From contig NZ_CP028369.1 in assembly GCF_003032475.1 (NCBI RefSeq), positions 4,216,001 to 4,280,000 of the forward strand: a DNA stretch of 64,000 nt. Direction: 5' to 3'. This document shows, piece by piece, positions 1 to 8,545 of the stretch. Numbering within the stretch: position 1 is the stretch's first letter; the number at the start of each line of letters is the position of its first letter. The translations under genes and the position numbers were made by a program. The notes under the pieces are model-generated. The model was not told where the DNA came from and did not search any database. It saw only the letters and a program-made list of their open reading frames with translations. This stretch comes from Streptomyces sp. P3. GTDB lineage: Bacteria > Actinomycetota > Actinomycetes > Streptomycetales > Streptomycetaceae.

Positions 1-230
1 AGTCGTCGTCCGAGTCGTCCTCGTCCGAGGCGGCGACGGATTCCGCGGACGCGAAGGCCGGGGCCGGCGACGGCGCCGGGAAGACCGGGGACGCGTCCGG
101 GGGCGGGACCGAGGTCGCCGCCGAGGCGGACGACGAGGCCGCGGACAGGACCAAGACCAAGGCTGAGACCAAGGCTGAGACCAAGGTCGAGGCCAGGGAC
201 GAGGCGGAGTCGGCGGGCAAGAAGAGCTGA
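1..230 (+). CDS. C-terminal tail of an unidentified protein (partial, 5' end outside window)
   Basis: An open frame enters from the left edge and stops with TGA at 228-230. The visible 75 codons encode only a low-complexity charged tail: a serine/glutamate run, then Asp/Ala/Gly-rich sequence and a short repeat of the type TKAETKAETK, ending in GKKS. No folded domain can be seen, so function cannot be read from the sequence. Streptomyces Lgt (prolipoprotein diacylglyceryl transferase) often carries such a tail and in my recollection lies near this gene order, so Lgt is a guess. A strong hairpin follows 31 bp downstream. Confidence 0.6.
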   Translation, partial: SSSESSSSEAATDSADAKAGAGDGAGKTGDASGGGTEVAAEADDEAADRTKTKAETKAETKVEARDEAESAGKKS

Positions 231-261
231 CGGCCGTCGCTGCGGCGACGCGTACGACGAC

Positions 262-290
262 GAGGGCGCCCGGTGAACCCGGGCGCCCTC
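262..290. terminator. Bidirectional hairpin terminator between convergent genes
   Basis: A perfect 12-bp inverted repeat (262-273 and 279-290, arm GAGGGCGCCCGG) with a 5-nt loop lies between the plus-strand partial gene and the end of the minus-strand operon. There is no long T-run, as is usual for Streptomyces terminators. Confidence 0.75.
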
Positions 291-323
291 TTCGTCTGCC
301 GTGGGTCGCGGCCTGGCGGCCGG

Positions 324-1154
324 TCAGCCCCGGCCGGCCAGGGCCAGCGTGCGTTGTGCGGCCGCCACCACCGCGGCGTCGACGAACCGTCCGTCCGGGA
401 GGGCCTGGGCGCCCCGCTCGGTGCTGGCCGCCTTCACGATCGTCTCGGCGTCCTCCAGTTCCTGCTGGGTCGGCAGGTAGGCCTGTTCGATGATCGGGAG
501 CTGCCGGGGGTGGATGGCGGCGCGCCCCAGGAAGCCGAGGGTGCGGCCGTGGGCGCAGCTGGTGGCCAGGCCGTCCAGGTCGCGGATGTCGGGGTGGACC
601 GACTGGGGCGGGGGCGCCAGTCCGGCGGCCCGGGCGGCGACGACGACCCGGGAGCGCGACCAGTCGAGGCCCGCGTCGTGGCGGACGCCCAGATCGGCTC
701 GCAGGTCCGCCTCGCCGAGGGCGATGCCGCGCAGGGAGGGGTGGGCGCGGGCGATGGCGTAGGCGTGTTCGACGCCGAGGGCGGTCTCCAGCAGGGCGTG
801 CAGGGGCGTGGCACCGCGGTCGCTCCCGGGCACGCTCTCGGCGACCCGGGTGATCTGGTGGGGGGCGGTCACCTTCGGCAGCCGCAGACCGCGGACGCCG
901 GGGAGGGCGGCCACCGTGCGCAGGTCGGCCGCGGCATAGGGGGTGTCCAGGGAGTTCACCCGGACGTGGACCGGTACCGGCTGGGGCTCCGAAAGGCGTT
1001 CGGCGGTGGCCGCGCGGGCGTACTCCTTGCGGTCGGGGGCGACCGCGTCCTCGAGGTCGACGATGACGACGTCGGCGCCGCAGGCGAGGGCCTTGGTGAC
1101 GGTCTGAGGGCGGTCACCGGGAACGTAGAGCCAGGTCAGCGGGGGTTTCTTCAC
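324..1154 (-). CDS. CitE-like HpcH/HpaI-family CoA-ester lyase
   Basis: This 276-residue protein belongs to the citrate-lyase beta-subunit-like HpcH/HpaI aldolase family, which cleaves or forms beta-hydroxyacyl-CoA thioesters in a Mg2+-dependent TIM barrel. Visible family motifs are LYVPGDRP (9-16), DLEDAVAP (33-40), the substrate-binding arginine in HVRVN (about 65), LLETALG with the metal-binding Glu, and GEADLRADLG with the metal-binding Asp. There are no CitD/CitF partners, so it is a stand-alone CitE-like enzyme and not citrate lyase. It starts at a GTG whose bases overlap the stop of the CoA-transferase upstream (GTGA) and is the last gene of the operon. The substrate is unknown; citramalyl-CoA or malyl-CoA-like esters are reasonable guesses. 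Confidence 0.85.
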   Translation of the reverse strand: MKKPPLTWLYVPGDRPQTVTKALACGADVVIVDLEDAVAPDRKEYARAATAERLSEPQPVPVHVRVNSLDTPYAAADLRTVAALPGVRGLRLPKVTAPHQITRVAESVPGSDRGATPLHALLETALGVEHAYAIARAHPSLRGIALGEADLRADLGVRHDAGLDWSRSRVVVAARAAGLAPPPQSVHPDIRDLDGLATSCAHGRTLGFLGRAAIHPRQLPIIEQAYLPTQQELEDAETIVKAASTERGAQALPDGRFVDAAVVAAAQRTLALAGRG

Positions 1155-2443
1155 AGGGCGCCCGCCTCGCGCAGGGTGCTCAGCTCGTCCGCGGTGAGGC
1201 CGAGTTCGGTCAGGACGGCGTCCGTGTCGGCGCCGTGCGGGCGGCCGGCCCAGCGGATCGCGCCGGGGGTGGCGGAGAGCCGGAAGAGGACGTTCTGCAT
1301 ACGGATGGGGCCCAGCTCGGGGTCGTCCACCGAGGTGACGGTGTCCAGGGCCTGGTACTGGGGATCGGTGAGCACGTCCCGGACGTCCTGGACCGGGGCG
1401 ATCGCCGCCTCCGCCTTCTCGAAGGCGGCGAGGACGTCGGTGCGGGTGTGCCGGGCGATCCAGGAGCCGACCGCCTCGTCGAGGACGTCGGAGTGGGCGG
1501 CCCGCTCGGCGCCGGTGGCGAACCAGGGCTCGTCGATCAGTTCCGGGCGTCCGACCAGCCGCATCACCCGCTCCGCGACCGACTGCGCCGACGTCGAGAC
1601 GGCGACCCAGTCCCCGTCGGCCGTGCGGTAGGTGTTGCGGGGGGCGTTGTTGGCGGACCGGTTGCCGGTGCGCGCCTGGACGTACCCCAGCTGGTCGTAC
1701 CAGAGGGGCTGGGGGCCGAGGACGGTGAGGATGGGCTCGATGATCGCCATGTCGACGACCTGGCCCTCACCGGTGCGCTCGCGCGCGGCGAGGGCGGTCA
1801 TGACGGCGTACGCGGTGGCCAGGCCGGCGATCGAGTCGGCCAGCCCGAAGGGCGGGAGGGTGGGCGGGGCCTCCGGTTCGCCGGTGATCGCCGCGAAGCC
1901 GCTCATCGCCTCCGCGAGGGTGCCGAAGCCGGGGCGGTGCGCGTAGGGGCCGAACTGGCCGAAGGCGGTGACCCGGGCGAGGACCAGGCGGGGGTTGGCC
2001 GCCGACAGCTCCTCCCAGCCGAGGTCCCACTTCTCCAGGGTGCCGGGGCGGAAGTTCTCGACGATCACGTCGGCCGTCGAGGCGAGCCGCAGCAGGGTGT
2101 CGCGGCCGCCGGGTGTGGACAGGTTCAGGGTGATCGTGCGCTTGTTGCGGCCGAGGAGCTTCCACCACAGGCCCACGCCGTCCTTGGACGGGCCGTGCCC
2201 CCGGGAGGGGTCGGGCCGGTCGGGGTGCTCGACCTTGACGACGTCCGCGCCGAAGTCGCCGAGCAGGGTGGCGGCGAGAGGTCCGGCGAACAGGGTGGCC
2301 AGGTCGAGGACCCGGACGCCGTGCAGGGGAGCGGTCCGCCCGGCCGCCGGAGGCGCGGTCGTGACGCGGTCGCCTTCGGTGGTGACGTGTTCAGCCGTGA
2401 CGTATGCGGTCGCGATGTGCGAGGTCGTGCGGGGTTCGCTCAT
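1151..2443 (-). CDS. CaiB/BaiF family (class III) CoA-transferase
   Basis: This 430-residue protein is a family III CoA-transferase, which moves CoA between carboxylic acids through aspartyl-CoA and glutaryl-like mixed intermediates. The N-terminal core reads GVRVLDLATLFAGPLAATLL, GADVVKVEHP, NKRTITLNL, VIVENFRPGT, and a C-terminal NAPRNTYRTADG segment follows, all typical of the family. The first ~38 residues are low-complexity (repeated VT), so the true start may lie further in. The annotated ATG overlaps the ribokinase stop (ATGA). The pairing with a CitE-like lyase suggests activation and cleavage of a hydroxy- or methyl-dicarboxylic acid such as citramalate or itaconate, but no hydratase is present and the substrate is not shown. 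Confidence 0.87.
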   Translation of the reverse strand: MSEPRTTSHIATAYVTAEHVTTEGDRVTTAPPAAGRTAPLHGVRVLDLATLFAGPLAATLLGDFGADVVKVEHPDRPDPSRGHGPSKDGVGLWWKLLGRNKRTITLNLSTPGGRDTLLRLASTADVIVENFRPGTLEKWDLGWEELSAANPRLVLARVTAFGQFGPYAHRPGFGTLAEAMSGFAAITGEPEAPPTLPPFGLADSIAGLATAYAVMTALAARERTGEGQVVDMAIIEPILTVLGPQPLWYDQLGYVQARTGNRSANNAPRNTYRTADGDWVAVSTSAQSVAERVMRLVGRPELIDEPWFATGAERAAHSDVLDEAVGSWIARHTRTDVLAAFEKAEAAIAPVQDVRDVLTDPQYQALDTVTSVDDPELGPIRMQNVLFRLSATPGAIRWAGRPHGADTDAVLTELGLTADELSTLREAGAL

Positions 2444-3333
2444 GAGGCGTACTGCGTCTCGATCTCGGAGCGGCAGGGCATCGACGCGGAGGCGCCGGGG
2501 CGCTGGACCGAGAGCGCGGCCGCGGCCGCCGCCCAGGCCAGTGCCTCCCGTACGGGCCGTTCCTCGCCGAGCGCCACGGCGAGGGCGCCGACGAAGGTGT
2601 CGCCCGCGCCGGTGGAGTCCACGGCGGTGACGCGCGGGGCGGGCACGACGAAGGGGTCGGAGCCCCGGGCCGCGTAGAGGCTGCCGGCCGCGCCGAGCGT
2701 GATGACGACCTCGGGGACGCTGTCCAGCAGGACGGCGGCCGCCTCGTGCGGGTCGGTGCGGCCGGTGAGCGCGGCGGCCTCGTGCTCGTTGGGCACCAAC
2801 AGGTCGGTGGCGTCGAGGAGTTCCGGCGGCAGCGGCCGGGCCGGGGCGGGGGTGAGGATCGTGCGCACGCCGTGCGCCCGGGCCGCCCGCGCGCCCGCGA
2901 CGACCGCGGCCAGGGGCACTTCGAGTTGCAGCAGCAGCGCGTCCGCGGAGGCGATGAGGCCTTCGTCGCCGGGGGCCAGGTGGTCGACGGTGCCGTTGGC
3001 GCCGGGTACCACGACGATCGCGTTGCCGCCGTCGTCGTCCACCACGATGTGCGCGGTTCCGGAGGGGACCTCGACGGTGCGCAGGTGGTCGGTGTCGACG
3101 CCCGTGTGCTCGAGTGTGGAGCGCAGCCGGGCGCCGAAGGAGTCGTTGCCGACCGCCCCGATCATCGAGACGGCGCCGCCGGCGCGGGCGGCGGCGGTCG
3201 CCTGGTTGGCGCCCTTGCCGCCGGGGATCGTGCGGAACTCCCGCCCTGTCACGGTCTCCCCGCGCTGCGGGGGTTTCTCGACGTAGGCGACGAGGTCCAT
3301 GTTCGTGCTGCCGAGCACGACGATGTCGGTCAT
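2440..3333 (-). CDS. rbsK: Ribokinase (PfkB family)
   Basis: A 297-residue PfkB-family sugar kinase, most like ribokinase, which phosphorylates D-ribose to ribose-5-phosphate with ATP in the cytoplasm. The N terminus GSTNMDLVAYVEKPPQRGET, the GGKGANQATAAARAG signature near 40 and the C-terminal anion-hole motif DSTGAGDTFVGALAVAL with its catalytic Asp are all intact. The ATG at 3331-3333 overlaps the stop of the upstream DraG-like gene (ATGA), so it is translationally coupled. No ribose ABC transporter or RbsD is nearby. Its place behind four ADP-ribosylglycohydrolase paralogues suggests it captures ribose released intracellularly from ribosylated compounds; this is inference. Confidence 0.88.
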   Translation of the reverse strand: MTDIVVLGSTNMDLVAYVEKPPQRGETVTGREFRTIPGGKGANQATAAARAGGAVSMIGAVGNDSFGARLRSTLEHTGVDTDHLRTVEVPSGTAHIVVDDDGGNAIVVVPGANGTVDHLAPGDEGLIASADALLLQLEVPLAAVVAGARAARAHGVRTILTPAPARPLPPELLDATDLLVPNEHEAAALTGRTDPHEAAAVLLDSVPEVVITLGAAGSLYAARGSDPFVVPAPRVTAVDSTGAGDTFVGALAVALGEERPVREALAWAAAAAALSVQRPGASASMPCRSEIETQYAS

Positions 3334-4709
3334 GGGCGGGATGCCTCCCGAGGGACGAGGGACCGGGTGAGGTGGGCGAGGGCGTCGAAGCCGACGCCGT
3401 CGAAGTCGGCGACGGAGGTGGCCAGCCGGTTCTTCAGCGGGGCCGTCCAGCGGTCGGGGAGGGCGGCCGGGCCGCCGGTGAGCAGCGCGGCGACGCCGCC
3501 CGCGGTCGCACCGGCCGAGTCGGTGTCCCAGCCTCCGGACACGGCACGGCAGATGGACCCGGTGAAGTCGCCGTCCGCATGGGTGAGGGCGGCGGCGATC
3601 AGGGCCGTGTTGGGGACGGCGTGCACCCAGTGGGCGCTCCGGTGGGCGACGTGCAGCTCGTCGACGACGGTGTCGAAGTCGGCGTGCTCCCCGGCGAGCC
3701 GGATCGCGTGGGTGACGGCGACGGCGAGCCGGGAGCGGGGCGGGACGACCGACAGGCCGGTGTGCAGACAGGCGTGCACGTCGAGGCCGCCGGTCGCGGC
3801 CGCGGCGACGACGGCGGCCGTGAACATCGCCGCGTAGACGCCGTTCCCGGTGTGGGTGAGAACGGCGTCGCGGTGCGCCTCTTCGGCCGCGGCGGCCGGG
3901 TCGCCGGGGTTGGTCCAGCCGTGCACGTCGGCGCGGATCAGGGCGCCGATCCACTCCCGGAAGGGGTTGCGGTGGCGGGCGGTGTGCGGGGGTTCGACGC
4001 CGCAGAGGAGGTTGCGGTAGGCGACGCGTTCGGCGGTGAAGGTGCGGCCCGCGGGGAGTTCGTCGAGCCAGAGCCGGGCCACGTCGGCGGTGGTGAAGCC
4101 CCTGCCGTGGCGTTGCAGCAGCAGGAGGTTGAGGAGGGGGTAGTTGAGGTCGTCGTCCTCGGGCATGCCGTCGATGTTCTCGGCGAGGGAGGTGGGCGCC
4201 GAGCGGCGGTTCCAGGGGTGCTCCTCGAGGAGGGGGCCGGGAACGCCCCGGGCGGTGAAGTAGCCGTTCAGGGGCCAGTTGCCGGCGGCCCGCGCGAGGC
4301 GGCGAAGAGCGTCCAGGGGGAGCTTCTCCACCGGTTTGCCCAGGAGGCAGCCGGCGGCCCGGCCCAGCCAGGCCGCTTCCAGGCGGGCCTGCGAGGGCAC
4401 CGGGGGTCTCGTGCCGCCCGGTCGCCCCGGCCACCGAGGACAGAGCGTTCTGATCCTCTCCAGCTCGGTCGGCTCGTCCTCGGCCAGTCTGCTGGGCAGG
4501 TCCGCCAGCTCGTCCAGCAGGTCGTCCGCGAGGAGCCGCAGATAGCCCGAGGCCCGCTGCCCGGACGCGCCGGCCCGGGGCGGCGCCTCGCAGCCTCCGG
4601 CGGCCCGCCAGCGGGCGGCGACGGCCCACGGCTCCCGGCCGTCCTCGGCCGCCTGGCGCAGTTCGTGGCCGAGCAGGTCCTCCGGCTGGACCCAGGTCAG
4701 TCGGAGCAT
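3330..4709 (-). CDS. ADP-ribosylglycohydrolase family protein, long form with degenerate N-terminal metal motif
   Basis: This 459-residue protein is a member of the DraG/ADP-ribosylglycohydrolase (crystallin J1) fold. The first ~110 residues are an extra N-terminal region; the fold begins around ARLEAAWLGRAAGCLLGKPVE. Family motifs are partly kept: PEDDDLNYPLLNLLLLQ replaces the usual TDDT element and the C-terminal signature GGWDTDSAGATAGGVAAL is intact. The first metal motif, normally GDALGxPxE, reads GCLLGKPVE, so the usual first Asp is missing. It overlaps its upstream neighbour by 13 bp and the downstream ribokinase by 4 bp. It may hydrolyse a ribosyl or ADP-ribosyl bond other than that of the canonical enzymes. 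Confidence 0.82.
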   Translation of the reverse strand: MLRLTWVQPEDLLGHELRQAAEDGREPWAVAARWRAAGGCEAPPRAGASGQRASGYLRLLADDLLDELADLPSRLAEDEPTELERIRTLCPRWPGRPGGTRPPVPSQARLEAAWLGRAAGCLLGKPVEKLPLDALRRLARAAGNWPLNGYFTARGVPGPLLEEHPWNRRSAPTSLAENIDGMPEDDDLNYPLLNLLLLQRHGRGFTTADVARLWLDELPAGRTFTAERVAYRNLLCGVEPPHTARHRNPFREWIGALIRADVHGWTNPGDPAAAAEEAHRDAVLTHTGNGVYAAMFTAAVVAAAATGGLDVHACLHTGLSVVPPRSRLAVAVTHAIRLAGEHADFDTVVDELHVAHRSAHWVHAVPNTALIAAALTHADGDFTGSICRAVSGGWDTDSAGATAGGVAALLTGGPAALPDRWTAPLKNRLATSVADFDGVGFDALAHLTRSLVPREASRP

Positions 4710-5884
4710 CCGGAGCCTCCGGGGGTGCCTGCGAGGGCGTGGAACGCCCGCTCGTGGTCGCGGCGGCGCTCGACGTCGCGGTGGAAGACCTCGCGGGCCA
4801 CCTCGGTGAGCGTCGCCGCCGGCTGCCACAGGTCGAGGCGGCTGGCCTCGGCGACCTGCTTGGACCAGTCCTCGGGAACCGGTGAGCCCAGGGCGCCGGC
4901 CACCGCGCCCGCCATCGTGGCGATCGAGTCGCAGTCGCGGCCGTAGTTCACGGAGCCGAGGACCGCCCGGCGGTAGTCGCCGCCCGCCGCCACCACCATG
5001 CCCAGGGCGACCGGGAGTTCCTCGATCGCGTGCAGGCGGGAGGGGCGGCGGGCGCCGAGGGAGGGCCGCCGGTAGTCGGGTCCCACGGTGTCGTAGGGCG
5101 CCACCGCCTCCCTGAGCGGGACGAGCGCGGACTCGACGTCGCCGTGCCGGGCGGCCTCCTCGCAGACCCTCTCGATCGCCGCGCGCGTGCCGTCCTTCGC
5201 CAGCGTCAGACAGGCCGTCACCACCGACTCCGCGGTCGCGCCCGGCGTGCACGCGGCCGCCACCGCCGCGGCGAGGACGCCCGCCGCCTCCCGGCCGTAG
5301 GACGACTGGTGGGCGCCCGCGACGTCCAGCGCCTCGGCGTACGCTCCCGCCGGGTCGGCCGCGTTGACCAGGCCCACCGGGGCCATGTACATCGCAGCGC
5401 CGCAGTTGACGATGTTGCCCACACCGGCCTCCCGCGGGTCCACGTGGCCGTAGTGGAGCCGGGCGACCAGCCACTTCTCCGCCAGGAAGACCCGGTGCAG
5501 GGGGAGCGCCTCGGCCTCCAGTTCCGGGATCCAGCGGGGCGTCGTCATCAGGTCCGGGACGAGGTGCTCGGCGACCGCGTAGGCGTCCAGGTGGTCGCGG
5601 ACCGTGGCGTAGACCCTGATCAGCGCATGGGTCATCAAGGTGTCGTCCGTGACGTGGCCGTCGCCCTTGTGGTACGGGGCGATGGGGCGGGCGGTGCGCC
5701 AGTCGTCGCCGTTCCAGGGTCCGACGACGCCGTGCACGCGGCCGCCGTGGCGTTCGAGGATCTGTTCCGGGGTGTAGCCCTCGACGGGGCCGCCGAGGGC
5801 GTCGCCCACGGCCGCGCCGACCAGGGCACCGGTGATGCGTTCCTCCAGGGTTGCCCCGTTGCTTTCTTCTGCTTTGGGCGTCAT
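4697..5884 (-). CDS. ADP-ribosylglycohydrolase family protein
   Basis: This 395-residue DraG-fold protein is expected to hydrolyse N- or O-linked ribosyl/ADP-ribosyl bonds using a dinuclear Mg site. All motifs are visible: GAAVGDALGGPVEGYTPEQI near the N terminus, GHVTDDTLMTHAL, and NYGRDCDSIATMAGAVAGAL toward the C terminus. I use ATG 5884 because a GGAGG lies upstream; an alternative ATG at 5896 overlaps the preceding stop (ATGA) and would add four residues. It is the third gene of the seven-gene operon. Among the four paralogues it and the first gene of the operon look the most catalytically complete. Confidence 0.86.
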   Translation of the reverse strand: MTPKAEESNGATLEERITGALVGAAVGDALGGPVEGYTPEQILERHGGRVHGVVGPWNGDDWRTARPIAPYHKGDGHVTDDTLMTHALIRVYATVRDHLDAYAVAEHLVPDLMTTPRWIPELEAEALPLHRVFLAEKWLVARLHYGHVDPREAGVGNIVNCGAAMYMAPVGLVNAADPAGAYAEALDVAGAHQSSYGREAAGVLAAAVAAACTPGATAESVVTACLTLAKDGTRAAIERVCEEAARHGDVESALVPLREAVAPYDTVGPDYRRPSLGARRPSRLHAIEELPVALGMVVAAGGDYRRAVLGSVNYGRDCDSIATMAGAVAGALGSPVPEDWSKQVAEASRLDLWQPAATLTEVAREVFHRDVERRRDHERAFHALAGTPGGSGCSD

Positions 5885-5892
5885 GCCCCGAA

Positions 5893-7311
5893 TCATCCTC
5901 CCGGTGGGGCCGGTTGTGCGGCTTCCAGGAGTCCGGCGAGTTCCAGCAGGTCGGTGCCGGTGAGCCGGGGGAGCGCGCAGCCGGAGAGGACGCGGCAGCT
6001 GTCGCGCCACGCCCCGGGGATCGCGGCGGCCCCGCCCAGCGCCCCGGTGAGCGCGCCGGCCAGGGCCGGGGCCGAGTCCGCGACCCGGGAGAGGCAGGCC
6101 GCGGCCGGCACCGCCTCGCCGATGCGGCCGCCGGACGCCGTCGCCAGGGCCAGCGCCACCGGCACGGTCTCCGCCGCCGCGATGCCGTAGCTGTAGACGT
6201 GGTCGACGATCTGGTGCTCCAGCAGCGGGATGAGCGCGAACGCGCTCGGTGCGCCGCGGGCCAGGTCCAGCGCGTGCCGGGCGTTGCGGCCGATCTCCGT
6301 GTGCGCGGGCAACTCGCCGAGCGCCGCGCTCGCGCAGGCCCCGACATCGGCTCCGGCCAGGGCCAGCGCGAGCGCCGCGGCCATCGCCCGGGCGCCGTGC
6401 ACGCCGTCGCCGTCCTGGGTGTAGCGGGCGTCGAACTCGGCGAGGTCGGCGGCGGCCGCGGGGTCGCCGGCGTGTGCCACGGCGAGGACGCAGGCGCGTA
6501 CGCAGGCCGCGTCGTCGAAGTAGTGCGGGTTGTCGTGCCCGGTGGCGGGGGGCCGCAGACCGGCGGCGAGATTGCCCAGTCCGGCGCGGACCGAGATACG
6601 GGCGCGCAGGGGCAGGACGGCGGACTCGACCTCCGGCGCGCGGTCGGCCGCCGCCGCGACCTCACTGGCGATCGCGTTCCAGGTGAGGTCGATGGCGGCA
6701 CGCATCCGGCGCCCCCGGCCGAGGTCGCCCAGGGCGGTGTCGTCGCCGGCCCGCAGCACCGCCTCGGCGGCGAACGCCGCCCACTCGGCGTCGTCGGAGG
6801 GGCCGAGCCGGAGGGGCTCGGGCGGCTGGTTCAGGGCGATGGGGACGGGCAGGGTGGTCGTCGCGTTGTGTTCGGCGAAGGTGTCGAGCTCGCGGGTCAG
6901 ACGGCGGGTCCAGTCCGGCATCCGGGCGGCGCGATGGCGGGCGGCGGGCCACCCGGCGGCGTCGCCCGCCGCCAGACCCAGCAGCAGGCCTTCGATGCGC
7001 CGCGCGTGCCGCGGGCGGGCGGGCACCGCCGCTTCGGCTTCGCCCGCGGGCTCGCCGGTCAGGACCGCAGCTCCGCTGCGGTCGCGTCCTGCCGCTCCGG
7101 AGCGGCTCTCGCGGTCGGGTGCGGACGGCCGGCGCGGCCGGTCGGGTGCGGACGGCTTCCGCGGCGCGGCCTCGCCGTCGGCGGGCGCGGGCGCGCATGG
7201 CGCCGCCGTGTCCGCGGTGGCGGCTGCGATCGGTGTGGCCGCTGCGGCCGTGGCTGCTGCGGGCGCCGTCGTCTCTTCCCAGGGCGCGGGCGAGGGCGCG
7301 GGCGGTGTCAT
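5893..7311 (-). CDS. ADP-ribosylglycohydrolase family paralogue with degenerate C-terminal metal site
   Basis: This 472-residue protein has the DraG fold after an ~100-residue low-complexity N-terminal extension rich in Ala, Pro and Arg. That extension contains a 27-bp direct repeat (7113-7129 and 7140-7156) encoding SAPDRP/SAPDRE. The fold starts at RIEGLLLGLAAGDAAGWPAA. The second motif reads GPSDDAEWAAFAAE and the C-terminal motif reads SRVADSAPALAGALTGAL, where intact members have DxDT/S followed by AGALxGA. The metal site is therefore incomplete and the protein may be a regulatory or structural partner rather than a hydrolase. The ATG at 7311 overlaps the preceding stop; a GTG lies 6 nt further upstream. 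Confidence 0.78.
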   Translation of the reverse strand: MTPPAPSPAPWEETTAPAAATAAAATPIAAATADTAAPCAPAPADGEAAPRKPSAPDRPRRPSAPDRESRSGAAGRDRSGAAVLTGEPAGEAEAAVPARPRHARRIEGLLLGLAAGDAAGWPAARHRAARMPDWTRRLTRELDTFAEHNATTTLPVPIALNQPPEPLRLGPSDDAEWAAFAAEAVLRAGDDTALGDLGRGRRMRAAIDLTWNAIASEVAAAADRAPEVESAVLPLRARISVRAGLGNLAAGLRPPATGHDNPHYFDDAACVRACVLAVAHAGDPAAAADLAEFDARYTQDGDGVHGARAMAAALALALAGADVGACASAALGELPAHTEIGRNARHALDLARGAPSAFALIPLLEHQIVDHVYSYGIAAAETVPVALALATASGGRIGEAVPAAACLSRVADSAPALAGALTGALGGAAAIPGAWRDSCRVLSGCALPRLTGTDLLELAGLLEAAQPAPPGG

Positions 7312-8393
7312 GAGCACGCCGCCGCATGGTCATTCGCCGCTGCCGTCAGGGTGAAGGCCGTCGGGTCCGGCCGGGAAGACCCCGGGCCCATCAGGATCGG
7401 CACGAGGTCAGCCACGACCACGCCTTCGCCCCATTTCCCGCCCTCGCCCGGCACCAGCAGCTCGGCGACGTCCAGCACGTGATGGCCCGCCATCGAGGGC
7501 AGGCAGGTGCCCCGTGCCGGACCGATGGCCGCCGCCCAGTCCGGCGGGATCGCCGAGACCCCACGGGTGGCGCCGGCCAGGGCGCCCGCCACCGCCGCCG
7601 TGGTGTCCGCATCGCGGCCCATGTTCACCGCCGTGAGGACCGCCTCGCGGAAGTCGCCGTCGGCGGCCGCGTAGGCGCCGAACGCGAGGGCGACGGCCTC
7701 CGGGGCCAGATCGGTCCACGGGTAGCCGCCGACGACGACGGCCGAGCGCACGGCCCGTTCGCCCCGGTGGGCCACCGCCGCCGCCCGGCGCAGCGAACGC
7801 GCCGTCCAGGAGTCCTCGGGGACCACCGCGAGAGCCGAGGCGATCACCGCGATCGGCGACGCCCCGGCCATCGCCGCGGCCACGCCCGCCGCGACCGCCT
7901 GCCCGCCGTAGATGCCCTCGCCGTCGTGGCTCACCGCGCCGTCGATCGCGACCAGCCTGGCGGCCTCCGCCGGGCGGCCCGCGGCGAAGACGCCGAAGGG
8001 GGCCGCGCGCATCGCCAGGCCGTCGCTCCAGGCGTGCCGGTGCTGCGCCGAGATGGGTGCCGCGAGGCCGCGACGGAGGTTCTCCAGCGTGCCGCGCTCG
8101 CTGAAGCCCGCACCGCGGAAGGGGCCTTCGTCCCGGTCGGCGATCCACTGGTGCCAGGCCGACTCGACGTGGGGCGGGGTGAGCGCGGAGCCGTGCCGGG
8201 CGAGCAGCAGGCCGGAGAAGATCGCGTACTCGGTGTCGTCCGTGCCGGCCGGCCGGTCGGCGACGTAGCCGGTGATGCGGCCCCAGCGGGCGCGGATCTC
8301 GGAGGGTTTCATGTTCTCGGCGGGGGCGCCGAGGGCGTCTCCGACGGCGAGGCCGAGCAGGGCGCCGCGGGCTCTTTCACGGATCGTTGCCAT
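7308..8393 (-). CDS. ADP-ribosylglycohydrolase family protein (first gene of operon)
   Basis: This 361-residue DraG-fold hydrolase has complete motifs: GLAVGDALGAPAENMKPSEI near residue 15, AGTDDTEYAIFSG near 50, and NMGRDADTTAAVAGALAGAT toward the C terminus, giving the full set of acidic metal ligands. The start is the ATG at 8391-8393 with GGAGAGG 7-8 nt upstream; the frame stays open further upstream but without a ribosome-binding site. It is the promoter-proximal gene of the operon that runs to 324. The 269-bp region upstream, shared with the divergent VIT gene, holds an inverted repeat and metal-box-like sequences, so the operon may respond to metal. Confidence 0.86.
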   Translation of the reverse strand: MATIRERARGALLGLAVGDALGAPAENMKPSEIRARWGRITGYVADRPAGTDDTEYAIFSGLLLARHGSALTPPHVESAWHQWIADRDEGPFRGAGFSERGTLENLRRGLAAPISAQHRHAWSDGLAMRAAPFGVFAAGRPAEAARLVAIDGAVSHDGEGIYGGQAVAAGVAAAMAGASPIAVIASALAVVPEDSWTARSLRRAAAVAHRGERAVRSAVVVGGYPWTDLAPEAVALAFGAYAAADGDFREAVLTAVNMGRDADTTAAVAGALAGATRGVSAIPPDWAAAIGPARGTCLPSMAGHHVLDVAELLVPGEGGKWGEGVVVADLVPILMGPGSSRPDPTAFTLTAAANDHAAACS

Positions 8394-8515
8394 GGGCGGC
8401 CTCTCCACCGTGGCTCCGCTCGGGCGCGGAACCGTCTGCGGATGTGTCCCACCATCGGCGGTTGACCCGAGCCTCGACGCCCTGCATGTCACCCGGTCGA
8501 CATCTGTGCGGATGG

Positions 8516-8535
8516 TCGATCGAATGAGCGATCGA
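8516..8535. promoter_or_regulatory. Inverted repeat upstream of the DraG-like operon (possible operator)
   Basis: TCGATCG (8516-8522) and CGATCGA (8529-8535) form a perfect 7-bp inverted repeat with a 6-nt spacer, 123 bp upstream of the first DraG-like start. Its regulator is unknown. Confidence 0.4.
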
Positions 8536-8545
8536 AGGTAAAAGC

